Of a stretch of DNA of 64,000 nucleotides, positions 33,411 to 41,183 are shown piece by piece. The notes beneath the pieces were generated by a model. That model had not been told where the DNA came from, did not search any database, and saw nothing but the letters and a program-made list of their open reading frames with translations. The position numbers and the translations under genes were made by a program. The DNA is from Neomoorella carbonis (GTDB taxonomy: Bacteria; Bacillota; DSM-521; Neomoorellales; Neomoorellaceae): positions 1,798,001 to 1,862,000 of the forward strand of contig NZ_CP136420.1 of assembly GCF_045278715.1 (NCBI RefSeq), in the 5' to 3' direction. Within the stretch, counting starts at the first letter, position 1, and every line of letters starts with the position of its first letter.

Positions 33411-34529
33411 TTAGCCATTATAGAGCTCCCAGTTGGCCCGCGCAAAAAGGTCTAAAACCTCCTCGAAATCCAGATGATGTCTGCCTTTCAGGCAGGCGAC
33501 CGTAGCGGCCGCTTCCCTGGGATCGTGGCCTTCCACAGGGGCGTCGGAACCGGCCAGCAAGCGGATACCTTTATCCTTCATGAGCCCCCAGGCGTAGGCT
33601 GTCTTCATGCGCTCCGGGCCTAACCTGTGCACGGCCCAGGATATTTCCCGGGAAAAGATGGGCTGGATACAGACCGGGATCTCGAGTTCCGCCAGGGTAT
33701 CCAGCTGCTCATCCCGGGCGTACTGGACGTGTTCCAGGCGGTCCAGGGGGTGGCGGCTCTGCCGCACAACACGCAGGAATTGGTCAATGGCCCGGTCGCC
33801 AATGGCGTGAGCGGCTATGGGTTTACCTTTTTGGTGTACCTTATCTACCAGGGAAAGGAGGGCCTCATCAGTATAATTCAGCATACCATAGTTACCGGGA
33901 TCATCGGCATATTCCTCTGTAAGCGCTGCGGTACGAGCGCCCAGGCCCCCGTCCAGGAAGACTTTAAACCCCAGAGCTTCATCCAGTAGCTCGAAGTCCA
34001 CCGTGTAGAAATCCACTTTGACCCCCTGGTCCAGGCCCTCAAAGAAGGGGCGCTTGTCTCGATCCATTCCCATATCGATGACTTTAATTATCCCCAGTTT
34101 CTTAAGTTCCCTTAAGCCCCGGGATAGGATGTCTCCTGGCTCCAGGTTGAGGCTTGCTACTAAGGTATTTAGGAGTTTAAATACTTCGGCCTCATGGAAG
34201 AGGCCGTTTTCCGCGAAAAATCCCAACCTCTGCATGGCGGCCGTGTTGGCTGCGGCCAGGTGCAGGCAGGTCCGGACTATTACCGCCGGCGTTGAACCGA
34301 AGGCATGGTCCAGGAAGGCCCGCCCGGGGATAATTTTTTCGGCCAACCGTTCCTGGTTAAAGCGTACCCCTATGGCCCACCCTTCAACCAAACGAGACCT
34401 CAGGGTTGCCACCAGTTCTTCGAGGTTTGAGCATCTTTCCAGGCTGGCGAAGTGATTGAAGAGGGAAAATTCCCATACATGTAAGTGGGCATCCACATAT
34501 CCCTGGGGGCGCATCGTTTCTTTAGTCAT
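33411..34529 (-). CDS. Amidohydrolase-family protein, short (YtcJ-like)
   Basis: Metal-dependent hydrolase of the amidohydrolase_3 type, 372 aa. Metal-binding HxH is in VDAHLHVWEF, histidines follow in AAHAIGDRAIDQ and LEHVQYARD, and the catalytic aspartate is in LAGSDAPVEG. Typical YtcJ proteins are above 500 aa; this one begins at the HxH strand and lacks the N-terminal beta-sandwich, with a shortened middle. It faces the dehydratase operon tail to tail and precedes no obvious partner. The substrate is unknown. It might be active as it stands, since all ligands are kept. Confidence 0.8.
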   Translation of the reverse strand: MTKETMRPQGYVDAHLHVWEFSLFNHFASLERCSNLEELVATLRSRLVEGWAIGVRFNQERLAEKIIPGRAFLDHAFGSTPAVIVRTCLHLAAANTAAMQRLGFFAENGLFHEAEVFKLLNTLVASLNLEPGDILSRGLRELKKLGIIKVIDMGMDRDKRPFFEGLDQGVKVDFYTVDFELLDEALGFKVFLDGGLGARTAALTEEYADDPGNYGMLNYTDEALLSLVDKVHQKGKPIAAHAIGDRAIDQFLRVVRQSRHPLDRLEHVQYARDEQLDTLAELEIPVCIQPIFSREISWAVHRLGPERMKTAYAWGLMKDKGIRLLAGSDAPVEGHDPREAAATVACLKGRHHLDFEEVLDLFARANWELYNG

Positions 34530-34640
34530 GTTTATCCCTCCACCCTAAGCTTAAACCCAGGGCTTCGTTTATACAAGGGTTTTTTAAAAGAAATCATGAA
34601 AGGTGGAGGTATGAAGGAGCAAAGGAGTAAATACTGACCT

Positions 34641-35198
34641 CTAGGGGCGAAATTCGTCCAGGCTATCCAGGGCTTCCAGGACCTCTTGTTCGGAATTAAA
34701 TTCTGCCTGGCCATTTTCTATTTTTTCCCGCCAGCTGGGCGGCAGGGAGGCAACTTTCAGGTTCGTTACCCGCATTAGTGGCCCCAGGCTGCCGGCCGGG
34801 CCCTGGTAAATGGCCACCAGCCCATCCTTGACGGCCAGGTGGCGTCTGGGTGCATCGGCAGGGCACAGGTCGTCTACCTCCTGGGTGATGACCAGGCGTT
34901 CCCCTTCCCGGGTTATGCGCCAGCCCTCGGCCGGCGGGAAAAGGATACTCATTTCTTCTTTACCGGCCCAGTTCCACTTGACCCCTGCCGGCAAAGGAAT
35001 AGGTTCCCTGTGGCCGCAGTAGCGGTAATATTTCTCCAGGCGGGGTTCCTCCAGTACCCGCGGCTCCAGAAGGCCCGGCACTCGTAAGATAACCGGCCTT
35101 TGCCCGGTACTTACCCTGGCTTGCTGGTAAGCCACCAGCCCCCCGAGGAGAAAAATCATGAGGCCAATAACAATAAAGCGCCGGCTAGCGTCGCCCAA
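34641..35198 (-). CDS. BofC-like membrane protein
   Basis: 185 aa with one N-terminal membrane segment (about 7-24) and an extracytoplasmic domain. The last 70 residues (VKDGLVAIYQGPAG...LKVASLPPSWREKIENG...EEVLEALDSL) resemble the BofC C-terminal domain in order: a display of Y-x-G, a beta strand, LP, then a helix ending in an acidic tail. In B. subtilis, bofC lies beside ruvA-ruvB. Here the gene is about 5 kb from ruvC, with the dehydratase genes in between. BofC inhibits SpoIVB signalling in the forespore. The assignment rests on weak similarity and context. The start is TTG behind GGAGGTG. Confidence 0.55.
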   Translation of the reverse strand: MGDASRRFIVIGLMIFLLGGLVAYQQARVSTGQRPVILRVPGLLEPRVLEEPRLEKYYRYCGHREPIPLPAGVKWNWAGKEEMSILFPPAEGWRITREGERLVITQEVDDLCPADAPRRHLAVKDGLVAIYQGPAGSLGPLMRVTNLKVASLPPSWREKIENGQAEFNSEQEVLEALDSLDEFRP

Positions 35199-35267
35199 GG
35201 TGGCACCTCCTTCTAACAGGAATTACCACCTTATAGCTTTGCCGGCGCACCAGGGTTTTATACTAGC

Positions 35268-36026
35268 TTATAACTCCAGTTGCTCCAGAACGGCAGCAGG
35301 AATGTCGGCGTTGGTATAAACAGCCTGGACGTCATCGTGATCCTCCAGGCGGTCCACCAGGCGCATGACTTTAGCGGCCATTTCCGGATCGTCAATGGTT
35401 ACTGTAGTCTGGGGTACCATTGCTATTTCGGCGCTAGTAATAGTAGCTCCGGCTTCCTGCAGGGCTTTCTTTACCTTCTCCAGGTCCTCGGGAGCAGTTT
35501 TTATTTCTATGGCGTCAGGGTCACTATCATCAACATCTTCTGCCCCGGCCTCGATGGCCTGGAGGATTAATTCTTCCCGGGTTTCTCCCGCCGGAACTTC
35601 GACGCTAACTACCCCCTTGGGGTTAAACATCCAGGCTACACAGCCGCTTTCCCCCAAATTTCCACCATTGCGGGAAAAGATATACCGGATTTCTGAAGCC
35701 GTGCGGTTACGGTTGTCCGTAGCAATATTTAGCAACATGGCTACGCCCCCGGGGCCATAGCCTTCATAAACCATTTCTTCATAGGCTGCGCCTTCAATCT
35801 CGCCGGTACCGCGCATAATGGCCCGCTGGATATTCTCATTGGGCATATTGACTTCCTTGGCCCGGGCGATGGCTGCCTTCAAGCGCGGGTTACCTTCCGG
35901 GTCACCGCCTCCCTGCCGGGCAGCAATGATAATCTCCCGCCCTATTTTGGTAAAGAGACGGCCGCGCTTTTCATCCATCTTGGCCTTACGATGTTTTATG
36001 TTGGCCCACTTGGAATGTCCGGACAT
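35268..36026 (-). CDS. yebC: YebC/PmpR-family protein
   Basis: 252 aa. It begins GHSKWANIKHRKAKMDEKRGR, the family hallmark, with GYGPGGVAMLLNIATDNRNRT and a C-terminal VDRLEDHDDVQAVYTN. Members are described as DNA-binding regulators or, more recently, as helping ribosomes through proline stretches. It has a good promoter (36063-36092) and stands alone before the BofC-like gene. This is the universal family form with nothing unusual. Confidence 0.95.
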   Translation of the reverse strand: MSGHSKWANIKHRKAKMDEKRGRLFTKIGREIIIAARQGGGDPEGNPRLKAAIARAKEVNMPNENIQRAIMRGTGEIEGAAYEEMVYEGYGPGGVAMLLNIATDNRNRTASEIRYIFSRNGGNLGESGCVAWMFNPKGVVSVEVPAGETREELILQAIEAGAEDVDDSDPDAIEIKTAPEDLEKVKKALQEAGATITSAEIAMVPQTTVTIDDPEMAAKVMRLVDRLEDHDDVQAVYTNADIPAAVLEQLEL

Positions 36027-36062
36027 TCTTTGACCCCCCTCTCACCTCTAACTGCCGTTAAA

Positions 36063-36092
36063 ATTCTAACATACAAAACCGCAGTTAAGCAA
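36063..36092 (-). promoter_or_regulatory. Probable promoter of yebC
   Basis: Minus strand TTGCTT (36092-36087), an 18-nt spacer, TAGAAT (36068-36063; five of six), 37 nt before the yebC start. Confidence 0.55.
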
Positions 36093-36168
36093 TAAGCCTC
36101 ATTATCCACATTACCCGCTGCCGGATATGTCTGTAATATTTTACCTCGAAGACACGCCCAATTTTATG

Positions 36169-36197
36169 TTAACTTTTTGGCGCCTATATGGTAAAAT
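36169..36197 (+). promoter_or_regulatory. Promoter of the riboswitch-CAP gene unit
   Basis: TTAACT (36169-36174), a 17-nt spacer, TAAAAT (36192-36197). It lies about 35 nt before the riboswitch, leaving a leader of about 215 nt before the TTG start. Confidence 0.6.
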
Positions 36198-36229
36198 TCT
36201 ATTTGTAACTTTTATTTCACGCCGTGGCC

Positions 36230-36365
36230 ACCAGAAACGCCGAATTTCCTTTTACGAAAGCGGGGGAACCAATTTTTCTGGGGTTAATCCACTTGGTGGT
36301 AGGGCTAACCTTCGGCCCGCACCCGTCAGCTAACCTCGCAGGCGTTGGAGGGGGGTGGATTTTTT
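36230..36365 (+). promoter_or_regulatory. Cyclic-di-AMP (ydaO/yuaA) riboswitch with terminator platform
   Basis: The aptamer carries the family's core strings: GCGGGGGAACC (36260-36270), GGGGTTAATCC, TAGGGCTAACCTTCGG and CCGTCAGCTAACCTCG. The closing helix P1 is AACGCC (36236-36241) with GGCGTT (36341-36346). A terminator can form from its 3' half: CACCC (36320-36324) with GGGTG (36353-36357) and CCTC (36334-36337) with GAGG (36348-36351), followed by TTTTTT (36360-36365). Ydao-class elements are off-switches that act on cell-wall hydrolase genes, consistent with the gene downstream. Confidence 0.9.
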
Positions 36366-36416
36366 ACTGGTCCGCCAGGCGTTAATGTAATTAGGTTTGT
36401 AAAGGAGGGGTTAGTT

Positions 36417-37073
36417 TTGCGGTCCAAATTCAAAACCATGGCCGCATCCCTGGCTGTATTATTAATTGTTACCACCCTGGCCATCGTACCGGTCACACCC
36501 GTTCAAGCTGCAACTTACAATGGTAACTATTATGCTTTCCATTTCGCACCGCAAAATTATTTATACATCAGATATTACCGCCCGCAACCGGCACCTCAAC
36601 CTCAACCTGCTCCAGCACCAAAACCGGCACCGGCACCAGCTCCAGCCCCGCAACCTGCACCCCAGCCTGCCACCGGCAACTACCAGCTAAGCCAGTTTGA
36701 GCAAAAAGTCGTCGACCTGGTCAACGCCGAACGGGCTAAAGCCGGGCTGAAGCCGTTAACAGTAGATTTGCAACTGGCAAAAGTAGCGCGCCTCAAGGCT
36801 GAAGACATGCGGGATAATAATTACTTCAGCCACGAATCGCCTACCTACGGTCCTTTCTTTACCATGTTGCAGAAATTCGGTATTACTTACCGTACCGCCG
36901 GTGAAAACATTGCCGCCGGCTATCAAACGCCTGAAGCTGTGGTAGCTGCCTGGATGGGTAGCCCCGGCCACCGCAGCAATATCTTAAACCCCAATTTTAC
37001 GGCCATTGGCGTCGGCCATGCCAAAGGCGGCAGTTACGGTAACTACTGGGTGCAGCTATTCACCGGTAAGTAG
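36417..37073 (+). CDS. Secreted CAP-domain (SCP/YkwD-like) protein
   Basis: 218 aa from a TTG start after AAAGGAGGGG, which avoids a frame running through the riboswitch. A signal peptide (basic RSKFK, a hydrophobic core, then cleavage near PVQA-ATY) is followed by a proline-alanine-rich spacer (about 55-85, PAPQPQPAPAPKPAPAPAP), then a CAP domain (about 90-218). The CAP ligands are visible in MRDNNYFSHESP, TAGENIAAGY and WMGSPGHRSNILNPNFTAIGVG. It is exported and may act in the wall or spore coat. Control by c-di-AMP ties it to wall or osmotic state. Confidence 0.93.
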   Translation: MRSKFKTMAASLAVLLIVTTLAIVPVTPVQAATYNGNYYAFHFAPQNYLYIRYYRPQPAPQPQPAPAPKPAPAPAPAPQPAPQPATGNYQLSQFEQKVVDLVNAERAKAGLKPLTVDLQLAKVARLKAEDMRDNNYFSHESPTYGPFFTMLQKFGITYRTAGENIAAGYQTPEAVVAAWMGSPGHRSNILNPNFTAIGVGHAKGGSYGNYWVQLFTGK

Positions 37074-37127
37074 AGAAAAGTTATTGCTGGGTAAGACCTG
37101 ACCTGGCGGTCCTATCAAGGCTGAAAC

Positions 37128-37175
37128 GTAATAGCCCCTTTTAACCCGGCGGGTGGGTTAAAAGGGGCTATTTAC
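37128..37175. terminator. Bidirectional terminator between CAP gene and cysK
   Basis: AATAGCCCCTTTTAACCC (37130-37147) pairs with GGGTTAAAAGGGGCTATT (37155-37172) across a 7-nt loop, an 18-bp perfect stem. It lies between converging genes and can serve both, though the U-run is short. Confidence 0.85.
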
Positions 37176-37188
37176 TCAGGCGCTTAAT

Positions 37189-38109
37189 CTACCCGATTTT
37201 AAAAAGTTCGGTGCTCAGATAACGCTCGCCGGTATCCGGAGCAATGGCCAGTACTTTTTTACCTTTACCCAGGCGCCGGGCTACCTGAAGGGCGGCATAG
37301 ACGGCTGCACCGGAAGAGATGCCTACCAGCAGGCCTTCCATCCGGGCCAGGCGCCGGGCGGTCATGAGGGCATCTTCATTGGACACGGTAACAACTTCAT
37401 CGATTACTTCGCGGCGCAGGACCTGCGGGATAAAGCCGGCCCCGATGCCCTGGATCTTATGGGGTCCCGGCCGGCCCCCGGAAAGGACGGGGGAAGCTGC
37501 CGGTTCCACGGCAATAATTTTTATCCCCGGAATTTCCTGCTTTAAAACCTCGCCGACGCCGGTAATGGTACCGCCGGTACCCACTCCGGCCACAAAGGCA
37601 TCCAGGTCTTTACCCATTTGCTCTAAAATTTCCCGGGCTGTGGTGCGGCGGTGTACATCAGGGTTGGCCGGGTTTTCAAACTGCTGGGGCATGAAATAAT
37701 CAGGGTTTTCCCGGACTAACTCCAGGGCTTTATCTACGGCCCCCTTCATACCCAGTTGCCCCGGAGTTAGGATAAATTCAGCGCCATAGGCCGCCAGGAG
37801 TTTGCGGCGTTCAATGCTCATGGTTTCCGGCATGACAATGATTAAGCGGTAGCCGCGAACCGCTGCAATCATGGCCAGGCCAATGCCGGTATTGCCGCTG
37901 GTGGGTTCCACGATGGTGGCACCCGGTTTAAGCTTACCTTCTGCTTCCGCAGCTTCAATCATGCTGAGGGCGATCCGGTCTTTAACGCTCGACCCGGGAT
38001 TAAAGTATTCCAGTTTTACATATACTGCCGCCCCATTTTCCACCAGGCGTTGTAAGCTTACCACTGGCGTCCGGCCAATCAGCTGGGTTATGTCGGCGGC
38101 TACGTTCAT
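37189..38109 (-). CDS. cysK: Cysteine synthase (O-acetylserine sulfhydrylase) CysK
   Basis: PLP enzyme making L-cysteine from O-acetylserine and sulfide. 306 aa. It shows LIGRTPVVSLQRL, the PLP lysine in NPGSSVKDRIAL, the substrate loop EPTSGNTGIGLAM, and the phosphate-cradle GVGTGGTITGVGEVLKQ, with ISSGAA near the end. It is alone on a strong promoter, between two hairpin terminators. No cysE is next to it. A CymR-type control could apply but no clear operator is visible. Confidence 0.96.
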   Translation of the reverse strand: MNVAADITQLIGRTPVVSLQRLVENGAAVYVKLEYFNPGSSVKDRIALSMIEAAEAEGKLKPGATIVEPTSGNTGIGLAMIAAVRGYRLIIVMPETMSIERRKLLAAYGAEFILTPGQLGMKGAVDKALELVRENPDYFMPQQFENPANPDVHRRTTAREILEQMGKDLDAFVAGVGTGGTITGVGEVLKQEIPGIKIIAVEPAASPVLSGGRPGPHKIQGIGAGFIPQVLRREVIDEVVTVSNEDALMTARRLARMEGLLVGISSGAAVYAALQVARRLGKGKKVLAIAPDTGERYLSTELFKIG

Positions 38110-38156
38110 GGTTATTTTCCTCCTTAATGTATACTTTTCATATCGGAATTGATCAT

Positions 38157-38185
38157 ATTTTAACTTCCGGTACAGGCTATGTCAA
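38157..38185 (-). promoter_or_regulatory. cysK promoter
   Basis: Minus strand TTGACA (38185-38180), a 17-nt spacer, TAAAAT (38162-38157). It is one of the best promoters in the window. It begins five bases beyond the hairpin that ends the CooT-like gene, so cysK is insulated from read-through. Confidence 0.85.
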
Positions 38186-38187
38186 GT

Positions 38188-38226
38188 GAAAAGCCACTGC
38201 ATCTCAACTATTATGCAGTGGCTTAG
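38188..38226 (-). terminator. Terminator of the DUF3842-CooT unit
   Basis: AAGCCACTGCAT (38191-38202) pairs with ATGCAGTGGCTT (38213-38224), a perfect 12-bp stem with a 10-nt loop, with TTTT continuing on the minus strand. Confidence 0.8.
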
Positions 38227-38245
38227 CTGGCATTAATGCGTGGAT

Positions 38246-38437
38246 TTAAATGGCCTCGAGGAAAATTTTATGATCGACCAGGGCCATTTCTTTGATGCGG
38301 GCACGTAGGATTTTCTTTTTGCCAAAGATATCTTCCAAGAGGATACCATCTTCCCGGGGCACGATCCGGTCAACATTTTCAAAGACCAGTTCTTCTTCCC
38401 CGCCCTCTTTCAAGAGATAAGCATTGGCTTCACACAT
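38246..38437 (-). CDS. CooT-family (nickel-binding) protein
   Basis: 63 aa from the ATG at 38437, after AAGGAGGAA. It begins MCEANAYLL and continues VDRIVPREDGILLEDIFGK, matching the small CooT family, in which the cysteine after the first methionine takes part in Ni(II) binding in dimers. The open frame to 38491 adds an unrelated stretch and is rejected. It overlaps the upstream DUF3842 gene by 8 nt. A role with carbon monoxide dehydrogenase or hydrogenase is inferred from the family only. Confidence 0.85.
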   Translation of the reverse strand: MCEANAYLLKEGGEEELVFENVDRIVPREDGILLEDIFGKKKILRARIKEMALVDHKIFLEAI

Positions 38438-38861
38438 CTTTCCGGGTTCCTCCTTCGCAAAAGGCTTTAAGACGCCGGGCCAGGGCGTCAATCAGGTGGG
38501 GTAAGGGTTCAGGGACAACACCGATTATTTCAACGCCGGCCTTATTTATAGGCAGGAGAAATTTACGTGCCGGGCTGGCGGCAATGGCCGCGGCCATGGC
38601 CGGCGTCAGTTCCCCCAGCATGGCGTCGGCTATAAGGATGGCTACGGAACCGGTGATGGCATCTACCCGGGGGGCGTTATAGATGATGGCCCTTTCCCCG
38701 GTGGCCCCTTCATTGGCCCCAGCTTTGAGCATGGCTACGGTAGCGGCAGCGTTGGTACCCAGGGCCAGGATTTCTACCTCTGGCTGTAGTTCTTCCCTGA
38801 GCCTCATGGTAATATGCCTGCCGATGCCGCCCCCCTGCCCGTCTACCACTGCTATTCGCAG
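38430..38861 (-). CDS. DUF3842-family protein
   Basis: 143 aa. It begins RIAVVDGQGGGIGRHITMRL and has LGTNAAATVAMLKAGANEGATGE and ITGSVAILIADAMLGELTPAMA, features of the DUF3842 family, which resembles a nucleotide-binding fold. The function is unknown. No ATG, GTG or TTG follows a ribosome site near the conserved start. The best candidate is CTG at 38861, ten bases after GGGAG; a GTG three codons further in is the other choice. A frame reaching 38969 crosses a terminator-like hairpin. It overlaps the CooT gene by 8 nt. Confidence 0.7.
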   Translation of the reverse strand: MRIAVVDGQGGGIGRHITMRLREELQPEVEILALGTNAAATVAMLKAGANEGATGERAIIYNAPRVDAITGSVAILIADAMLGELTPAMAAAIAASPARKFLLPINKAGVEIIGVVPEPLPHLIDALARRLKAFCEGGTRKDV

Positions 38862-38889
38862 GTATAAATCACTCCCTGTTAAATAATGT

Positions 38890-38949
38890 AAAAAGGGCCA
38901 CAGGGAACCTTGTCGACTCCAGTGTCGACTCCGACCTCCTCGTGGCCTT
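38890..38949 (-). terminator. Terminator- or attenuator-like hairpin with repeated GGAGTCGACA
   Basis: GGCCAC (minus, 38947-38942) pairs with GTGGCC (38901-38896), followed by CTTTTT. The loop holds the 10-mer GGAGTCGACA twice, two bases apart. It lies between yunB and the DUF3842 gene, so it may end the tyrS-yunB transcript or attenuate the next gene. A smaller hairpin GCGGT/ACCGC lies just upstream. Confidence 0.55.
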
Positions 38950-39031
38950 CCATCCAGCGCGGTCTCCACACCGCTTTATAATTTAATATTCGCTCTTAAA
39001 AGCCCGATTCCTGCCTGGTGGACAAGAAAAA

Positions 39032-39697
39032 TTAAAATTGTGGCGTTCGTAAAATACCTTTCACAAAGTCAGACCCCAGGGAAATATAGGTCTGGGGAAC
39101 GGGTCCGACAATAATGGCCTCAGCCACCGGAATGGTAGAGGAAACCGTTACCTGTTTCCTGGTGAAGGGGGCAACTACCTGGACTTCGCTCTCTACCTGG
39201 AGGTAAATGCGGTGGCGCGTCTGGTTGATGCCGGTGGCTTCGAAGGTATCCCCTACATTGACGTTAACGGTACCCATGGGAATAAAACGCAGGGGCACCG
39301 GGGGACCGTAGGCTGCCAGGAGCTTTAGCCCCAGCACTTGCCCCAGAGGTAAGTAATAAGTTTTGCCTTTCAGCTGGGCCAGGCGCTCCTGGATAGCCAG
39401 CTGGGCCTGGGCCTGGAGACGGCTGATGCTCAAAGCGTCGGCCTGCATGAAAACTATCCGACCATCGCTGCTTCCGGGTTGAATCAGGTTATTATAACTT
39501 ACCTGGCCAGTTATTTTATCCAGCACTGCCTGTTGCATGGCCCCGGTAGCTGCCCAGCGGGCCTGAGCATAAGCTACCGTTTCCATAGCCAGGTGCAGGC
39601 GCCATTCCAGCAGGAAAAGCACCAGCAGGCCGGCTACTAAGACTAGCGCCAGAGCTCCCATTGGCCGCCGTCCCGGTCGCCGCCACCGCCGCCGCAA
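39032..39697 (-). CDS. yunB: Sporulation protein YunB
   Basis: 221 aa with one N-terminal membrane segment (about 14-31, GALALVLVAGLLVLFLLEW) and an extracytoplasmic domain. The family segments are the helix with ILDKITGQVSYNNLI-like text, IPMGTVNVNVGDTFEATGINQTRH, and SVQVVAPF-like text. YunB is a mother-cell SigE-controlled protein needed for normal spores. The start is TTG after GGGGGTGG. It follows tyrS by 57 nt, an unusual pairing that may be coincidental. Confidence 0.88.
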   Translation of the reverse strand: MRRRWRRPGRRPMGALALVLVAGLLVLFLLEWRLHLAMETVAYAQARWAATGAMQQAVLDKITGQVSYNNLIQPGSSDGRIVFMQADALSISRLQAQAQLAIQERLAQLKGKTYYLPLGQVLGLKLLAAYGPPVPLRFIPMGTVNVNVGDTFEATGINQTRHRIYLQVESEVQVVAPFTRKQVTVSSTIPVAEAIIVGPVPQTYISLGSDFVKGILRTPQF

Positions 39698-39754
39698 GGC
39701 AAACCACCCCCATATAGAAGTATACTCCGGGGGCGGTTAAAATGTGAAATTCTT

Positions 39755-40987
39755 TTAGCGAGGGGCAACAGGAACCCGCAACCGCGCAAATTTACGCTTA
39801 CCGGCCTGGAGAACCTGGCCGTCGTGCACAGCTATTTCCGCGTCTGGATCAAGCAGGCGCTCGCCATTGAGTTTTACTGCTCCCTGGCGGATCAGGCGCC
39901 TGGCTTCACTGGTGCTGGGGGCCAGGCCTGCCTGGACCATCAAGCGCGGCAGCCACATCCTGGCCTCCTCGACGATCACCTCCGGCATTTCTTCCGGCAG
40001 ATCGCCCAGCTGGAAAACCTGGCGAAATTCCTTTTCTGCCTCCCTGGCAGCTGCTTCCCCATGGTAGAGGCCCACAATTTCCCGGGCCAGGCGCATCTTT
40101 ACGTCCCGCGGGTGCAGGCTACCGTCGGCGAGGCCCTGTCTTATGGTTTCCATTTCCTCGAGGGATACAGTCGTCACCAGCTCAAAGTAAGTCAGCATAA
40201 GATCATCGGGCAAGGACATGGTCTTGCCGTACATCTCTTTAGGCGGTTCGTCGATGCCGATATAATTGCCCAGGCTTTTACTCATCTTCTGCACGCCGTC
40301 CAGCCCCGGCAGGATGGGCATCATCATGGCCACCTGGGGTTCCTGGCCGTACTCCCGCTGTAACTGGCGACCTATAAGGAGATTGAACTTTTGATCCGTT
40401 CCCCCCAGCTCGACATCGGACGCCAGGGCCACGGAATCGTAGCCCTGCATCAGGGGGTAAAAGAATTCGTGGACGCTGATGGGACGGTTATCCTGGTAAC
40501 GGCGGGCAAAGTCTTCCCTTTCCAGCATCCTGGCCACGGTAATCTTAGCAGCCAGCTGGATAACATCAGCAAAGGTAAGCCTGGCCAGCCACTGGCTGTT
40601 AAAAGTAACCTCGGTCCGGGCCGGGTCCAGGATTTTAAAAATTTGCTCCTTGTAGGTTTCGGCATTGGCCAGGACTTCAGCTTCCGAAAGCTGCCGCCTG
40701 GTTTCCGATTTACCGGTGGGATCGCCGATTCTCCCGGTAAAGTCGCCGATAATAATAATCACCTGGTGGCCCAGATCCTGGAACTGGCGTAATTTCTGGA
40801 GCACTACCGTATGGCCCAGGTGGATGTCCGGGGCCGTTGGGTCCAGGCCCAGTTTAACCCGCAGGGGTTTCCCGGTGCTGAGGGACTTCTTTAACTTGGC
40901 CTTTAAGTCTTCCTCCGGAATAATTTCAGCCACTCCGCGGCGTAAGACTTTAAGCTGCCGCTCTACTTCCCGTTCCAACCGAATCAT
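39755..40987 (-). CDS. tyrS: Tyrosyl-tRNA synthetase
   Basis: Class I synthetase, 410 aa. The HIGH signature is DIHLGHTVVLQK and the KMSKS signature is QKMSKSLGNYIGI, followed by a C-terminal S4 RNA-binding domain (STSEARRLIRQGAVKLNGERL). The sequence is the TyrZ-like class (begins LEREVERQLKVLRRGVAEI), rather than TyrS. No T-box leader lies in the 110 nt before it, so it is not controlled by uncharged tRNA-Tyr in that way. Confidence 0.96.
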   Translation of the reverse strand: MIRLEREVERQLKVLRRGVAEIIPEEDLKAKLKKSLSTGKPLRVKLGLDPTAPDIHLGHTVVLQKLRQFQDLGHQVIIIIGDFTGRIGDPTGKSETRRQLSEAEVLANAETYKEQIFKILDPARTEVTFNSQWLARLTFADVIQLAAKITVARMLEREDFARRYQDNRPISVHEFFYPLMQGYDSVALASDVELGGTDQKFNLLIGRQLQREYGQEPQVAMMMPILPGLDGVQKMSKSLGNYIGIDEPPKEMYGKTMSLPDDLMLTYFELVTTVSLEEMETIRQGLADGSLHPRDVKMRLAREIVGLYHGEAAAREAEKEFRQVFQLGDLPEEMPEVIVEEARMWLPRLMVQAGLAPSTSEARRLIRQGAVKLNGERLLDPDAEIAVHDGQVLQAGKRKFARLRVPVAPR

Positions 40988-41147
40988 CCTCCGTAACTTG
41001 GCTCTTCTCGTGCCCAGGATTTTTCTTAGGCAATTTTTGCGTAAAACAGGCGTTTTTAATCTATAAAATTAGCGAACCTGTTTAAGTTTAACATAAGCTG
41101 TGAGCGAGCTTCAAGCTCTTATCATTCCCCTGGGGGTAAAGCTATGT

Positions 41148-41153
41148 TATAAT
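41148..41153 (+). promoter_or_regulatory. Perfect -10 before the PBP1A gene
   Basis: TATAAT at 41148-41153, 30 nt before the ATG, with no convincing -35 at 16 to 18 nt. Listed because nothing else in the 200-nt divergent region looks like a promoter for this gene. Confidence 0.4.
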
Positions 41154-41183
41154 AAAGAGGCCGCAAAGGAGGTCATCCGGACA

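Noticed and set aside
38950..38990. T-box-like GGTGTGGAGACCGCG before the DUF3842 gene
   Set aside because: No stem I or specifier region fits in the short leader, and the motif departs from GGGTGGNACCGCG.
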